Origin: Hypsibius dujardini
Lineage: Eukaryota; Tardigrada; Eutardigrada; Parachela; Hypsibiidae
Assembly: GCA_001579985.1 (NCBI GenBank)
Contig: LRSR01009199.1
Coordinates: forward strand, 3,586-37,269
DNA: 33,684 nucleotides
Direction of reading: 5' to 3'
Shown here: in pieces, positions 1 to 11,181 of the stretch
Layout: the number at the start of each line of letters is the position of its first letter
How positions within the stretch are numbered: position 1 is the first letter of the stretch
Program-made: the position numbers and the translations under genes
The notes under the pieces: generated by a model
Seen by the model: only the letters and a program-made list of their open reading frames with translations
Told to the model about the DNA's origin: nothing
The model's database searches: none

Positions 1-253
1 ACACACCAAGGCTGCGGGGTTCCCGTTTTAGGTCACGTTTCAAACGTCGCCGCGAGCTTAGCTCCGGAAGGGAAAGCACGCGTCGGGTCCGCGATTTATG
101 ACGACTCGACGGAATTTGTGTTCTGTAAGGCGGTTTCATTTCTTGCCGGCTAGAATCATATTCACATGGCGCACTTTTTCATTTTTGTAACCATCTGTGA
201 CCTCATTTTTTCAGTGCGAAGCCTTGAGGAGTGATACTGCGGTAGTCATCAAA
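1..253 (+). promoter_or_regulatory. Presumed 5' flank and 5' UTR of the receptor guanylate cyclase
   Basis: I see no coding exon here. A pyrimidine-rich stretch ending in AG at about 213 could be a 3' splice site, so the last 40 nt before the start codon may be a second non-coding exon. No TATA box is evident. Confidence 0.35.
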
Positions 254-3200
254 ATGAAGATGATCAATTATAGTTGCATTTTAATTAGTATCATGATTGC
301 GTGTGGCTCGCTCGCTTCTTTTTCAATGGCAGAGTCCATTTCTTCAACGGCTGACATCGCCAAGATAATCGGTGCAAACGAGTCGTCAGAGAACAAAACC
401 GTCTTGACCGTCTGTATAACCTTGGAGCAAGATTCATACTTTGTGACGTCTTACGACAGAGTTGCAGCGGCCATCGATTTGGCCATTGCCAACGCAAATT
501 CCTTCATTCTTCCCGCGTCTGTGAGGATAAGACCCTTGTTCATTGACGCCGGACCGTCTTGTTCGCAGGTCCAGTACAGCGTGGCTAGGAATGTGCTGAA
601 ACTACTCAGAAAGGGCACCACTTGTGACGTCTATCTCGGTCCGGGTACGTCAAGGGCGCAGCTTCTAGGTTTCAGTTTTGACTTGGCTGCCGAACTTTCT
701 CTGCGCGACTAAATACGTGTAGCTGTTGTTTTGAAATTGTTGATTTCTCAAAACATGACTGATTTCTAAGATCAAAACTCTTTGTTAATCAGAGAGATTT
801 AAATCATCTCAAAATAGACTCTCATGTATATTTTAAAATGGGAAAATTGATGCCTCAAATGGTCTGTTTGCATAGTGAACAATTAAACAGGTTCCTGCAA
901 TTAATACGATTACTGTGAGATAATTGGCAGAAATATTCTGTTTCGTTTCGTTTCTGTTCGTTTGTAGTTTACAGTAAAACTCGTCTAATGTAAACCTAAA
1001 AAACGCATGCTTTTTATTCAACTTAGACGAGGGGTTAATATTAAATTAGGGACCCCCAACGGCGCCCCGGGGCGGACGGGGGAGGCGAAATTTTTCCCAG
1101 TAAAAACAAAGGAAATCGCATCAAATTCGAGAACTAAATACAATATGCTTGCAGGCACTACAGTAAAGTCGATGAAACAATTCGCCCCCCCCCCTGTGTT
1201 ATATGTATAGGATGAAATCGGTGCAGAAAGAAAGTTCAATATAGACGAGGTATTGCATATAGACAAGGTTTACACGAGTTTTACTATATTCAGATCCAAA
1301 TGTGTACTAGTACTGCAAACTTGGAAAATTTGAATTTATTGTACAGCTGTGGCACAGATCCAATTGAAATATGCCTCTTTTCTTGAGTGATCATTAATTT
1401 CTTCACTCAACGACTTACAAAAATGAATTGCAGGCTGTGCCACTACCGCAGTTTCCCTGTATCCCATCGCGGAAGAATACAACGTCCCGATTCTTGGTTG
1501 TCCGAGTGCGGGGGTAGCTGCGCTTTCCCTCAACACCACACGAACCCGTTACCCATTATTGATTCGCGTCGCCTTTGGCTATAACGACTTTGGGGTTTTT
1601 GTCCGCGCCTTTCTGGACCGTTACAACTACTCCCACACGACCATTTTCCGGGATGACTCCTACCAGTTTTACGCCTTCATGTCCAACTTTATGGTGACCA
1701 ACTATCGCAACTTCAACCGAGTTCTCCTAGCCAATGTCCTGGAGATTGGATTCACAGGAAACGGTCTGACCATGGACAAGCGGAGACAGCTCCTCGAGCA
1801 GGCACAAAATCACTCTCGAGGTTTGGAACACATACATCTTCACTGTTTTACAGGAGAAAATGCAGCGATACTGAATCTATTCATGTATGTTTAGTTGTCT
1901 TCCTTCTGACCCATGCCGCTACTGTTCGCCAATTCATGGTACCCAAAAAAGAGAATCCTTTCCTGTGATTTGGCATAACGTTACGTTACCGTATTCCCCC
2001 GAACTCAAGGGACACTTTTTTGCCCTACCAGTTAATTTGATCCGCCCCGGATCTTATTTGTTCATCACCGTTTGCTATTGTTTACCTACAATCAATCAAT
2101 CAACTGATTTAATGTGTGCGTCAAGAAATCCCGCTTAAGCAATCAATCAATCGCTGCCAAGTTGCGTTTAAACTTCAACCAATCACGACACAGTGAATTC
2201 GACTGAACAGTCAACCGATGACTGGAGGGGGGTGGGGCTTAACTGTCCCTTGAGATCGGGGGAATACGTTAGTCGAAGGAGTTGTTCTATTCCAGATCGA
2301 TGCGCATGACATGAGACTGACTCAAGGGGATTTCGTAAGTGCAGTCGGCACCGATTGTAAACTCGAGTACCTGTCTCCGCAGTAATTGCAACAATTAGTG
2401 CTTCGTGTATTTTCTTTGATTTGGACCCCTGGCTGAATAATTAATCCGCATTCCACATGTCGAATACCTAGAAGAAGGAACGGTCATATGTGCTAATCGT
2501 TCATCTCTCGGGATTCGGCAGGTCTTCATCGCTGTCGAATTATACACACTGACGTATTGGGGTCATGTTAAATACCAGAAGGGCGATCAAGATGACCGGG
2601 TAACAGCCGGCAACAATCCATCTACGGAATATGAAATATAAATAATACAATTCAATTGTAGAAAGCACGCTTGGCGTTCCGAAGCTTAATGGTCATCTCT
2701 TTCTCCGAGAGTTCTGGCAGCATTTTAGACGATACTCTGGCCACCAATGTCAAGATTATTGCAAAGGACCGATACAACTACACGTTTAAAGCGCTAGAAA
2801 AGGTGCGTAAGATCGGTTGATGTAATCTGTACATTCCACCTCACAAGGGGTTGGTGTGCGCTTCGCCGCCAGAGTGAACAAGTCTTACAATATCAATCGA
2901 TAGCTGTGACTTTGATCGATCTATTCACACCAAAAGCTAATCCGGAGCTTGCGAAACAAGGTCAAAATTTGCATGCTTCATACGGCCCTCCTCCTTCAAC
3001 AACTCAACAACTGATAATGCAAACCGTGCCATTGATTGGTCGATTGTTTTAAATTAAGTAGTGGTTAATAAGCGAAACAAAACAAAACAATCGACCAATC
3101 AATGGCATGGTTTGCATTATCAGTTGTTGAGTTGTTAAAGGAGGAGGGGCGTATGAAGCATGCATATTGTGATCTTGTTTCGCAAGCTCCGGATTAGCTT

Positions 3201-4885
3201 CTGGTGTGAATAGATAGATCAAAGTCACAGCTATCGATTGATATTGTAAGACTTGTTCGCTCTGGCGGCTTCATGTGGAATTGGTGAATTGCGGAAATTT
3301 TAGCCGGATCCTGTAATTTTGGCCTTTTACGAGGGTCTTGTCCTCTACGCCCAAGAGGTCACTAACATGATGAAAAGAAACTTGAATTACCGTGATGGTG
3401 CGGCCCTGACAAAGCGTATATTCGGCGCCTCCTACGACGGCATCACGGGCGCCATCAATATCGGCGGCCTTAACGGTGAACGAAAACGGGATTTCGAAAT
3501 GAAAACTTTCGACGCCGCAACCGGATCCTTTCAGGTACCATTTGCAATAAATCAACTTTACCAGGGGATATATAAAAGATGAAAGTGACAGTTTGTAGTT
3601 AGTATTTGTCTTTAGTATTTAGTAGTTTCGAAGTTGTTGTATTCAATTGTAGTTGTTGTTTAGTAGTTACGGATTTGTAATTTCCGATTGTAGCTTATAA
3701 TTTGGATTTGCTTAGTTGTGATTTTAGTTCTCCTCAATTATATAAATAGGTATGAGCTATTATCACACGGTGATCATGATTATGCAGTTTCTTATTACAG
3801 GTTTAGTGATTGTCATACAATTTGATCGGGACAGGGCGTCAAAAGCAATGATTGATTTCATGTGTAAACAGATTGTTTGATATTAGGGAGTGCGGGCTCG
3901 GCAAACTAAAAACAGCCAATTAGGGAGTTGATGAGAAGAAAGACTCGCGGACAAGCTAGAAGCCTGAAACAGCGAGTTAACTAACTACAAGCTACAACCA
4001 GCATATTTTGTACCTCTTTTACCGAGATAACAGATTAAACGATAACACGCACAATTATGTTTATAGTTGGCAATGCAGCTGATGCAGATTTATAACAATC
4101 CCAATAAGAGTTACGACTTTGTTCCGGCAAGCGAGAAGTTGTGGTTCACCAGCGACGGCCTCTTCCCACCCGATGAGCCACAATGTGGCTTCCAATCCGA
4201 CAAGTGTAACGATGATAACAGTTTACCGACGGGAACCATAGCTGCAATCGTGGTGGTGCCAGTTCTGGCTCTGCTGGCCATGTCTGTGGCAGCTGTATTT
4301 GGGGCCCTAAAGCTGAGGTATGGATGCTCGCTCCTACTCGTTCGGACGTATGCTTGCAATCTCAAGGGACACTTTCTGCCCTACCCGTAAATCTTAACCG
4401 ACCCGGGCAGTGCCTATTCAGTGCCGTTCACCAAATTACCACTTAAGGGAAAAATATACGGAAAAGCACGACTGTACAATCAGTCGAGCACAACGAGTAA
4501 GCTGCACGAAATGAGCCAATCAGAGAAGAGTGAATCAGATTGAACGTTCAATCGCGTGCAGGGCCATATCGAGGGGGCGGGGCTTAGCTGTCCCTGGAGA
4601 TCGCGAGCATATGAAATGAGCCAATCAGAGAAGAGTGAATTAGATTGAACGTTCAGTCGAGTGCAGGGCCATATCGAGGGGCGGGGCTTAGCTGTCCCTG
4701 GAGATTGCGAGCATACGGTACACTATTCTGTGAGGAAAAGTATTGCATAAATACCTGTACCCATACATGTTTTAATAGGAGTCTAAGGAAGGACTACAAT
4801 CCCGACTGGTGGAAGATAATGAGTGACGATCTGGTGGTGAAGCAAAACCGGACCGGCAGCGGCACAATGTCCAAGAAAACTCTGG

Positions 4886-4933
<48 letters not shown>

Positions 4934-7900
4934 CCGGGTTCCGTATTTGGGCGGCTAATGTTCTTTTTATCATCTTCAGAACAGTCAGTCTACAGCAGGG
5001 TCAGCCTTGACGGGATTCTCCGCGTACAACTGCGACATCTTGGCGTCTTATAAAAACAATCTCGTCGCTCTGACCGACGTCAGCGCACTCCAGAGAATTC
5101 CTACCTCGGACATTGTGTCAAAATTAAACCTTGTAATTTTCCCTCGTTTCATCTTCCTTTAATACTTTTGCTGGGCTTTACGAAACTCCCCCCCCCCTCT
5201 CCCCCGTGTTGCAGTTGAAAAATGCCACTCATCCTAATCTTCAACGTTTCGTGGGCATCGGCCTCTCATCGAACGGCCACTGTCAATATGTGGTAGCGGA
5301 AACTTGCCCGAAGGGATCGCTGACAGACATTTTGAACTATTCCACGCTCAAACTCGACTGGAGTTTTAAGAACTCGCTCATCAAGGACATTGTCTTTGTT
5401 AGTATTTGATCTTGCAATTAGAAGATGTGCCTTAATTAGTTCTTATTCATTTATGAAAGCATTGGGGCTAAATCATGTTCATTCTAGGGAATGACGTACC
5501 TTCACACAAGCCCAATGATTTCACATGGGAATCTCACCTCCTATACCTGCCTCATCGACACACGTTTCACCCTAAAGATCTCCGATTTCGGTCTTCCATT
5601 CTTCCGTCCTCCTGCTGATTTGCTCGCGTATCCCAGAAAACTGGAGAACCACGAGAATATAGAGAGACTACTGTGGCGAGCCCCGGAGCTACTGCGGCAA
5701 ATTATGCCAGCAGCCGGGACCCAGGTACCGTGAACAGTAAATCGATCATCCAATGCCGTAGAAAAAAAAACATCGCGCTTGAGCGTTCTCTCTTTTTCGG
5801 GCGTAGAAAGGCGACGTCTACAGTTTCGCCATTATCCTCCAACAAATTATTCTACGGAGCGGAGCGTTCGAGCTGCCCAACGATCCGCTCGAGATGTCTG
5901 ATCGCGAGATTTTGAATGAGGCGAGAATTGCACAATAACTTACCGTTAAGCGTTATTTTTTAAACGTTATTATAATTTGGTAGGTGGTTGCCGCAAATAT
6001 TCCACCTGTTCGCCCCCGCGTTCCGCGCTCCTCCTGCTCCAATGAGCTTTACGAACTAATGGAACGCTGCTGGGAGGAGATTCCCGTGGAACGGCCGACC
6101 TTCCCTAAAATTAAAGAGAGACTCAAGCGTGTGATCGGCGACCACGGCGACAACATCGTTGACGTCCTCTTCAAACGGATGGAACAGTATGCAATGGATC
6201 TGGAAATCAAAGTGGCCGAGAAGACGCAACAGTTTATGGATGAGAAAAATCGCTCGGAACAGTTACTCGGTCAACTCCTACCAAAGTAAAGGTCTTAATT
6301 TATATTATTTAAATCGCTTAAAGGGAACATGTTAAACCGTCTTGTAGGTCTGTGGCGGCTGCTCTGACGAGAGGCGAACACGTCGACCCAGAGGCCTACG
6401 ATAGTGTGACAATTTTCTTCAGCGACATTGTTGGTTTCACCACAATTGCAGCTACGGGAACACCCATGTGGGTGGTCAGTCTGCTCAACAGTTTGTACAC
6501 CCTCTTCGACAGTGTTATCGAAACGTTTGACGTGTACAAGGTGGAAACCATCGGGGATGCGTATATGGTCAGTACATTCCAGCCACCACTTAAGAGCAAC
6601 CCGGCGCTTGGTTTGTGTTGAAAATTCAAGCTGCGTCGACGAAGATCTTAGCCATAGACGCGTCTTGACCTTCCGGTACGGGGGGGGGGCAAGATTTTGG
6701 TAAAAATCCAAAGGGGGGAGCATTGGTATGATTTTGCTATTTTTATTCTAAAAAACGTCAAAGGGTACCCTTGGGTCACTTTTTCGATTTCGGAAGGGGG
6801 GGCAATTGCCCACTTGTCACCCCCTAGTACGCGCCACTGGTCTTAGCAAGAAACAATTGCTTTCCAGTTTCCAATATCTTTTTCAACACAAGTAGTTCGA
6901 GTTTGCAAACTTTTGCTTTTTTATGGTTTTCAAAATACGTCACGTCATCAGGGTTCCTTTCCTTATACCATTTGGATATTCTGTTGAAAACTATATTAGA
7001 CGATTTGTGCCCGGTTTACTAAATTTTGGACTTTTTGGATAGATACTCAAATGTTTACACACAAAACTCAGCGTTATAGTTTACGTTGTATAACGAGATA
7101 GAAATTACCAAGAACCTTCACAAATTTCTCATTTTGGAATGGGATGAAGTTTGGCTTTGTGACAAGATGAATTTCAGACTAAAACAAAGCGCCGCATTGC
7201 CCTTAAAAATACACCTTAAATACAATGCTGTTGATACATGTTTTTGGAGAACTTTATAAAACATGCACTGCACTGGCGCACTGCACTGGCGCACTGCACT
7301 GGCGCACTGCACTGGCGCACTGCACTGGCGCACTGCACTGGCGCACTGCACTGGCGCATTGCACTGGCGCACTGCACTGGATCACAATCGGCCCTTCCGA
7401 TCAAATTCCGGCCAATTTTTTTATAAAGAAACATAAAATTGAATTATATAAAAGATAACAGAAAAAACGCTCGACTTGGAACAATTCCGACGAAATGATG
7501 GAATTGAGAGTGCTCATCCATTGTTACTCAAGATTTTGGACAACGGTTAGGCACAACTCAAAATAGTTTAGTACAAACGAGAAGAGTCCATAGTTTAGTT
7601 TCGGAGGGAAATATGTTGGTTCTCTCCGGTTCAGTTTTCTCTCTCCTCTCTCCTCACAGATCTACCATGTGCTCTTCGATGGTTCATAACTATTTTTACC
7701 ATTTAGGGCAGGAAGAGTGTCGAATGCACAATCCATTTATACGGTAGTTATTTTATGTTATTGAACACTCTCCATTGAAAGTTTTGCCATTAAATCCAAA
7801 AGTATTTCACTGTTGGCGAAACAATGAGCGGAAAATTGACCGGAAAGGATGATTGTGATCCGGTGCAATGCGCCAGTGCGGCAGCGCGGTCTGCCGGTGC

Positions 7901-8807
7901 AATGCGCTATTGCGGCAGCCGGGTCTGCTGGTGCAATGCGCCAGTGCGGCAGCGCGGTCTGCCGGTGCAATGCGCCAGTGCGCCAGTGCGGTCTGCCGGT
8001 GCAATGCGCCAGTGCGGCAGCGCGGTCTGCCGGTGCAATGCGCCAGTGCGGCAGCGCGGTCTGCCGGTGCAATGCGCTATTGCGGTGCAGGTTTTATAAC
8101 GTGCCTGTTTTCGGTAAAGGTCACATCAGGTCTTCCAGTTCGAAATGGAAATCGCCATGCTACTGAAATTGCTTCCATGTCAATTCAACTGGTAAAAGGG
8201 ATTAGGTTGTTCAAGGTGCCGGACCATCCAGATATTGTGATCCAAGTTAGGATCGGATTGAATTCCGGTATGCTCTTTTTAGTAAACCGTGACCATGCAA
8301 TTTACACTTCAATTATAACATTATTTATTTATCAATGTATATAGGGTCCTGCGTGGCCGGTATTGTTGGCCTGAAAATGCCTCGTTATTGTCTGTAAGTA
8401 CTATGACAAAAAGTACATCATCTTCCACCATTTGAGTCAGCACAACAGACACTTTTATTGGTCGCCTTGACAGTTTCGGCGACACCGTCAACGTTGCATC
8501 CAGAATGGAATCCACCGGCGAAGGTTTCCATTTAAACCATGTCTTCCTATTTACATATATTTTTTAATGCGCACGCAAGGTTGTGACTGTGTTAATGTAT
8601 TCCTTCTCCAGCTATGAAGATTCAAATTAGCCAGCAAACCAAAGATCTCCTGATGAATGTGGGCGGATTCAGAGCCATAGAACGTGGTCCGGTGGCTGTA
8701 AAGGTACGGGCATAAATACACGTTAAAAACAACTCTATGACAGGCGTGATTTTGTTTCTCAGGGAAAGGGCATGCTAATTACGTACTGGCTGTTGGGAGC
8801 TGACTAG
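254..8807 (+). CDS. Receptor (membrane) guanylate cyclase, 19 exons
   Basis: Single-pass receptor that would make cGMP from GTP on ligand binding. Exons: 254-644, 1434-1888, 2296-2334, 2522-2599, 2662-2802, 3304-3534, 4079-4317, 4779-4884, 4980-5132, 5215-5397, 5488-5724, 5807-5920, 5984-6285, 6348-6567, 8120-8267, 8345-8393, 8474-8523, 8612-8703, 8763-8807. All joins keep phase and give 1090 aa, the usual family length. Order: signal peptide (start [18 protein letters not shown]), ANF-receptor-like ectodomain with GPGC at exon 1/2, Pro/Cys-rich juxtamembrane segment, TM about 497-521, kinase-homology domain about 560-820, coiled-coil linker, cyclase domain from about 890. Catalytic set is complete: metal Asp916 (FSDIVGFT) and Asp960 ([10 protein letters not shown]), guanine-selecting Glu956 and Cys1028, Asn1035 and Arg1039. 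The kinase domain has HGNL for HRDL and Thr592 where the VAVK lysine is expected, so it is a pseudokinase. Least certain joins: exon 2 donor (GTTTAG) and exon 12 donor (GC). Ligand unknown. Confidence 0.93.
972..1286. mobile_element. Tc1/mariner (pogo-like) MITE in cyclase intron 1
   Basis: The left end CAGTAAAACTCG at 972 is mirrored by CGAGTTTTACTA ending at 1286. Both are flanked by TA (970-971 and 1287-1288), as expected for a Tc1/mariner target duplication. The inner part carries further inverted GTAAACC and AGACGAG motifs. There is no transposase, so it is non-autonomous. The rest of intron 1 (645-1433) shows nothing else. Confidence 0.65.
1990..2268. mobile_element. MITE copy A in cyclase intron 2
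   Basis: The ends are inverted repeats of about 26 bp: CGTATTCCCCCGAACTCAAG on the left, and nearly the same on the opposite strand ending at 2268. Inside lie short (AATC)n runs and a GGGGCTTA block. A relative with the same ends and inner blocks lies at 4347-4717, which shows that this is a dispersed family. No coding capacity. I could not define a convincing target-site duplication. Confidence 0.7.
2865..3269. repeat. Long foldback element in cyclase intron 5
   Basis: Arms of about 185 bp (2865-3050 and 3084-3269) are almost perfect reverse complements around a loop of about 33 bp. The outer ends are GCCGCCAGAG and CTCTGGCGGC, and both are flanked by TTC, a possible 3-bp target duplication. 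The transcript could fold into a long hairpin that fills most of the 501-bp intron. No ORF is seen in it. Confidence 0.85.
4347..4717. mobile_element. MITE copy B in cyclase intron 7
   Basis: The ends CGTATGCTTGCAATCTC and its near reverse complement ending at 4717 match the layout of copy A, including the internal AAGGGACA and GGGGCTTAGCTGTCCC blocks. Its right part is tandemly duplicated with a period of 105 bp (4511 and 4616). The element starts only 29 nt after the exon 7 donor. Confidence 0.72.
4886..4932 (+). repeat. (TAA)n microsatellite directly after a splice donor
   Basis: About fifteen ATA/TAA triplets begin inside the donor sequence GTATAATAA of cyclase intron 8 and take up about half of this 95-bp intron. 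Confidence 0.85.
7246..7410 (-). repeat. Element with 13-bp minisatellite, cyclase intron 14, copy 1
   Basis: About nine units of GCACTGCACTGGC fill 7261-7381. The flanks (ATAAAACATGC on the left, GGATCACAATCGG on the right) reappear in inverted orientation around the array at 7855-8098. I therefore read this as one copy of a mobile element carrying a minisatellite rather than simple slippage. Confidence 0.75.
7822..8098 (+). repeat. Element with 34-bp minisatellite, cyclase intron 14, copy 2
   Basis: Six 34-bp units starting GTGCAATGCGCCAGTGCGGC run from 7863 to 8066, followed by a partial unit. The left flank (GATTGTGATCC) and right flank (GCAGGTTTTATAA) match those of the inverted copy 1. 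The array ends about 20 nt before the acceptor of exon 15 (8120). It is open in several frames on both strands, but this is repeat-derived and not a gene. Confidence 0.8.
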
Positions 8808-8997
8808 CTGCTGCACTCTCTTTCGCAAACAGTTGAATTAGTTCCTTATTCACCTTGAAAACTCTTGGCCATTTTTGATTACACCAAACGTTCTATCCAA
8901 CACTTTGTATGAACAACAGAAATGACATAGCGCATAAAAAAATTGTCAAAGCTACGCGCGCGTACAAATTTTTTCAACACCATAGCACATCCATCTG
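8808..8997. other. Cyclase 3' flank without recognisable signal
   Basis: No canonical AATAAA is seen in the first 190 nt after the stop codon. The presumed 3' UTR end is undefined. Confidence 0.3.
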
Positions 8998-9272
8998 ATC
9001 AAAACCCATCGAAACCCATCGAAACCCATCGAAACCCATCGAAACACATCAAAACTCATCGAAACCCATCGAAACCTATCTAAACACATCAAAACTCATC
9101 GAAACCCATCGAAACCTATCAAAACCCATCGAAACCTATCTAAACCCATCGAAACCTATCTAAACCCATCAAAACTCATCGAAACCCATCTAAACACATC
9201 AAAACTCATCGAAACCCATCGAAACCCATCGAAACCTATCTAAACGCATCAAAACTCATCGAAACCCATCGA
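8998..9272 (+). repeat. 10-bp minisatellite, array 1
   Basis: About 27 units of a 10-mer of the type ATCGAAACCC, with variants ATCAAAACTC, ATCTAAACAC and ATCGAAACCT. The variants follow one another in a higher-order pattern of several units. No coding potential. Confidence 0.9.
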
Positions 9273-11181
9273 TATCCATGACTAAACCGACTAGCCCTAC
9301 CTTTACGCGCGCGCGGCCAGTACGAAAATCTTACACACGAGAAAGCACTTACACGCGATCACCTTGCCCATTCTCAACGTGTGTGCACATTTTTAACATT
9401 TGTCCAAGTCTGATTTGTGAAACCAGTAAAACAATAAGTATCCTGTATTTCGAGTTATTATGGATGTTGCGATATCAGCCATAGCACAGTTCCAACCGTT
9501 TTTACAAAACCGTGTGCAGAGCCTAGCGTGCTGGCTTTCAATCACCTGAGTTGGGCAAAAACGATGTAATTTTTTTCTTATTTATGTTAACAATCTTGGC
9601 AATCGTCCCAAGTATGGGAAATTTTCAAGAAGCGACGTGAAATTTTTGATTATTGAAAACAGCAGCGATTTTTGAGTCAGTTGATCGACTATGAGCCCAA
9701 GGTGCGCAAGGAGGTCTCGGTGAAGTTGATGCCGGCTGCTCAGGGATGACCGTTCTACGGTTTGTCTCAACCGAACCCGAATTTTCTACAGTATAACGAA
9801 ATTATTGTCGATGAAGTTGTTTTTTCTGATTTTTCTGCAAAAAGCCTAGCAGTCTCATCAAAACCCATCAAAACCCATCAAAACACATCAAAACACATCA
9901 AAACCCATCAAAACACATCTTTGCTATCCTTTTATTTAGCAAAGATTATTAGTCCCTTAAAACCTCTTCTGAATCTGAAAAAAAATCCAACAAGGATTGT
10001 GAAATGGCATAAGAAAAATTTAGTGGAAATACCGTGCCATTCGATTCACACGTTTTCATCAGGAGTTTAAGTCGTCGATTATTGTCCATTACTATCCGTA
10101 TTTATCTGAGAAATCTTTGAAGGAAACAGTATTTGACCAAAAGGGTTAAATTTAGTTAGTTATCTAGTTCGGCGACAGGTGGCAGTAAAATATCTGCGAG
10201 CGTATTCTCCTAGTAAGAATGACATAATTTGATTCACGAATTCTAGTGAGCATGGATCCAATCCAATTCACCTGCTGGACCAATTGAATTAGGGAAGAAA
10301 ATTGGAAGTTTAGTCTCGTGTACGTGCGCTGAAAACATACCGTATTGAGGATCCTGTTTAAAGACTAAGCTTATCTATCCTCAATCCGCCGAAAAACTGT
10401 ATTTCACGCCATTGATCTCAAAACAATTTGGGATGGCACGCCAATTTCAGTTTCGCCATCACAAAAAATTAAAACTATTGTAGCCAAGCGATTCACCCAC
10501 TTCGTTTACTAAATCCATCTAGCAACATTCACTCACCACAACAATAACCACGTAACCAGACAACCACCTATGGTCTAAATCTAAACCAACTGTCAAAAGC
10601 CATTATACCTTGAGATGTACCTTTTATTTATTTCATATCGAGTAACTGGATTTTGTAACCGTTAACCAGTTCGCATTAAACTTTAGCTAAAGCTTCCAAA
10701 AACATTTTGAGATCAAAAAGCAATCATTCCCCGTATACCGATAGTAATATGATAAGCAGAAAGATCAAAGGGGAATTCTAACAGTGTCAGGCTCGAGTCC
10801 GCTGGGCAAGATCGTCTGCAGGGATGATGATCCTCCAGCGGTCCTTGAGGAATTCCAGAGATCCTCGGGAAGACTAGGAACGGTGACTTGTATAGGTCCC
10901 TGGTAAGCTAGCACGAAACTAGGCTCGATCAACTAGATTGAGCCGAAGGAACGAGAGAGAAATGAGACAACTGATGGATAGTTTATTACGATGACCACCG
11001 ATTTTTTCATTACTGTACTGCACTCGAAGCCTTCGCGCCAGTGCCAGACAGAATGACAATGCGAAAACTGTATCTGGGCGGAGCTAGAAATAGTACAACT
11101 CGCAACCGACGCCATAACAGAGAAGTAACTAGAAAAGAATATTAATACTAGAACAAGAGCGCTTATCACAGTCAATGCCAG
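9273..11181. other. Gene-poor interval
   Basis: I found no supportable gene. The stretch holds a second short 10-bp array (9856-9919), an orphan exon-like reading frame at 9663-9749 on the + strand (28 codons then TGA) and another at 10787-10866 on the - strand (about 25 codons then TGA). Neither is joined to other exons. They could be decayed coding remnants or chance. Confidence 0.4.
9856..9919 (+). repeat. 10-bp minisatellite, array 2
   Basis: Six to seven units of ATCAAAACCC / ATCAAAACAC, the same 10-mer family as at 8998-9272 but without the GAAAC variant. Confidence 0.85.

Noticed and set aside
6660-6840. G-run-rich segment ending CCCCCTAGTACGCGCCACTG as a defined transposon
   Set aside because: It looks like a transposon end common in invertebrate genomes, but I could not find the second end or a target duplication.
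7822-8344. Frames of 90-158 codons with repeated Cys/Ala/Arg units
   Set aside because: They run through the 34-bp minisatellite in all frames on both strands. Only 8120-8267 is a true exon, joined to 6567.
10787-10866. - strand exon-like fragment of about 25 codons
   Set aside because: No start, no clear acceptor and no neighbouring exon; too short to call.
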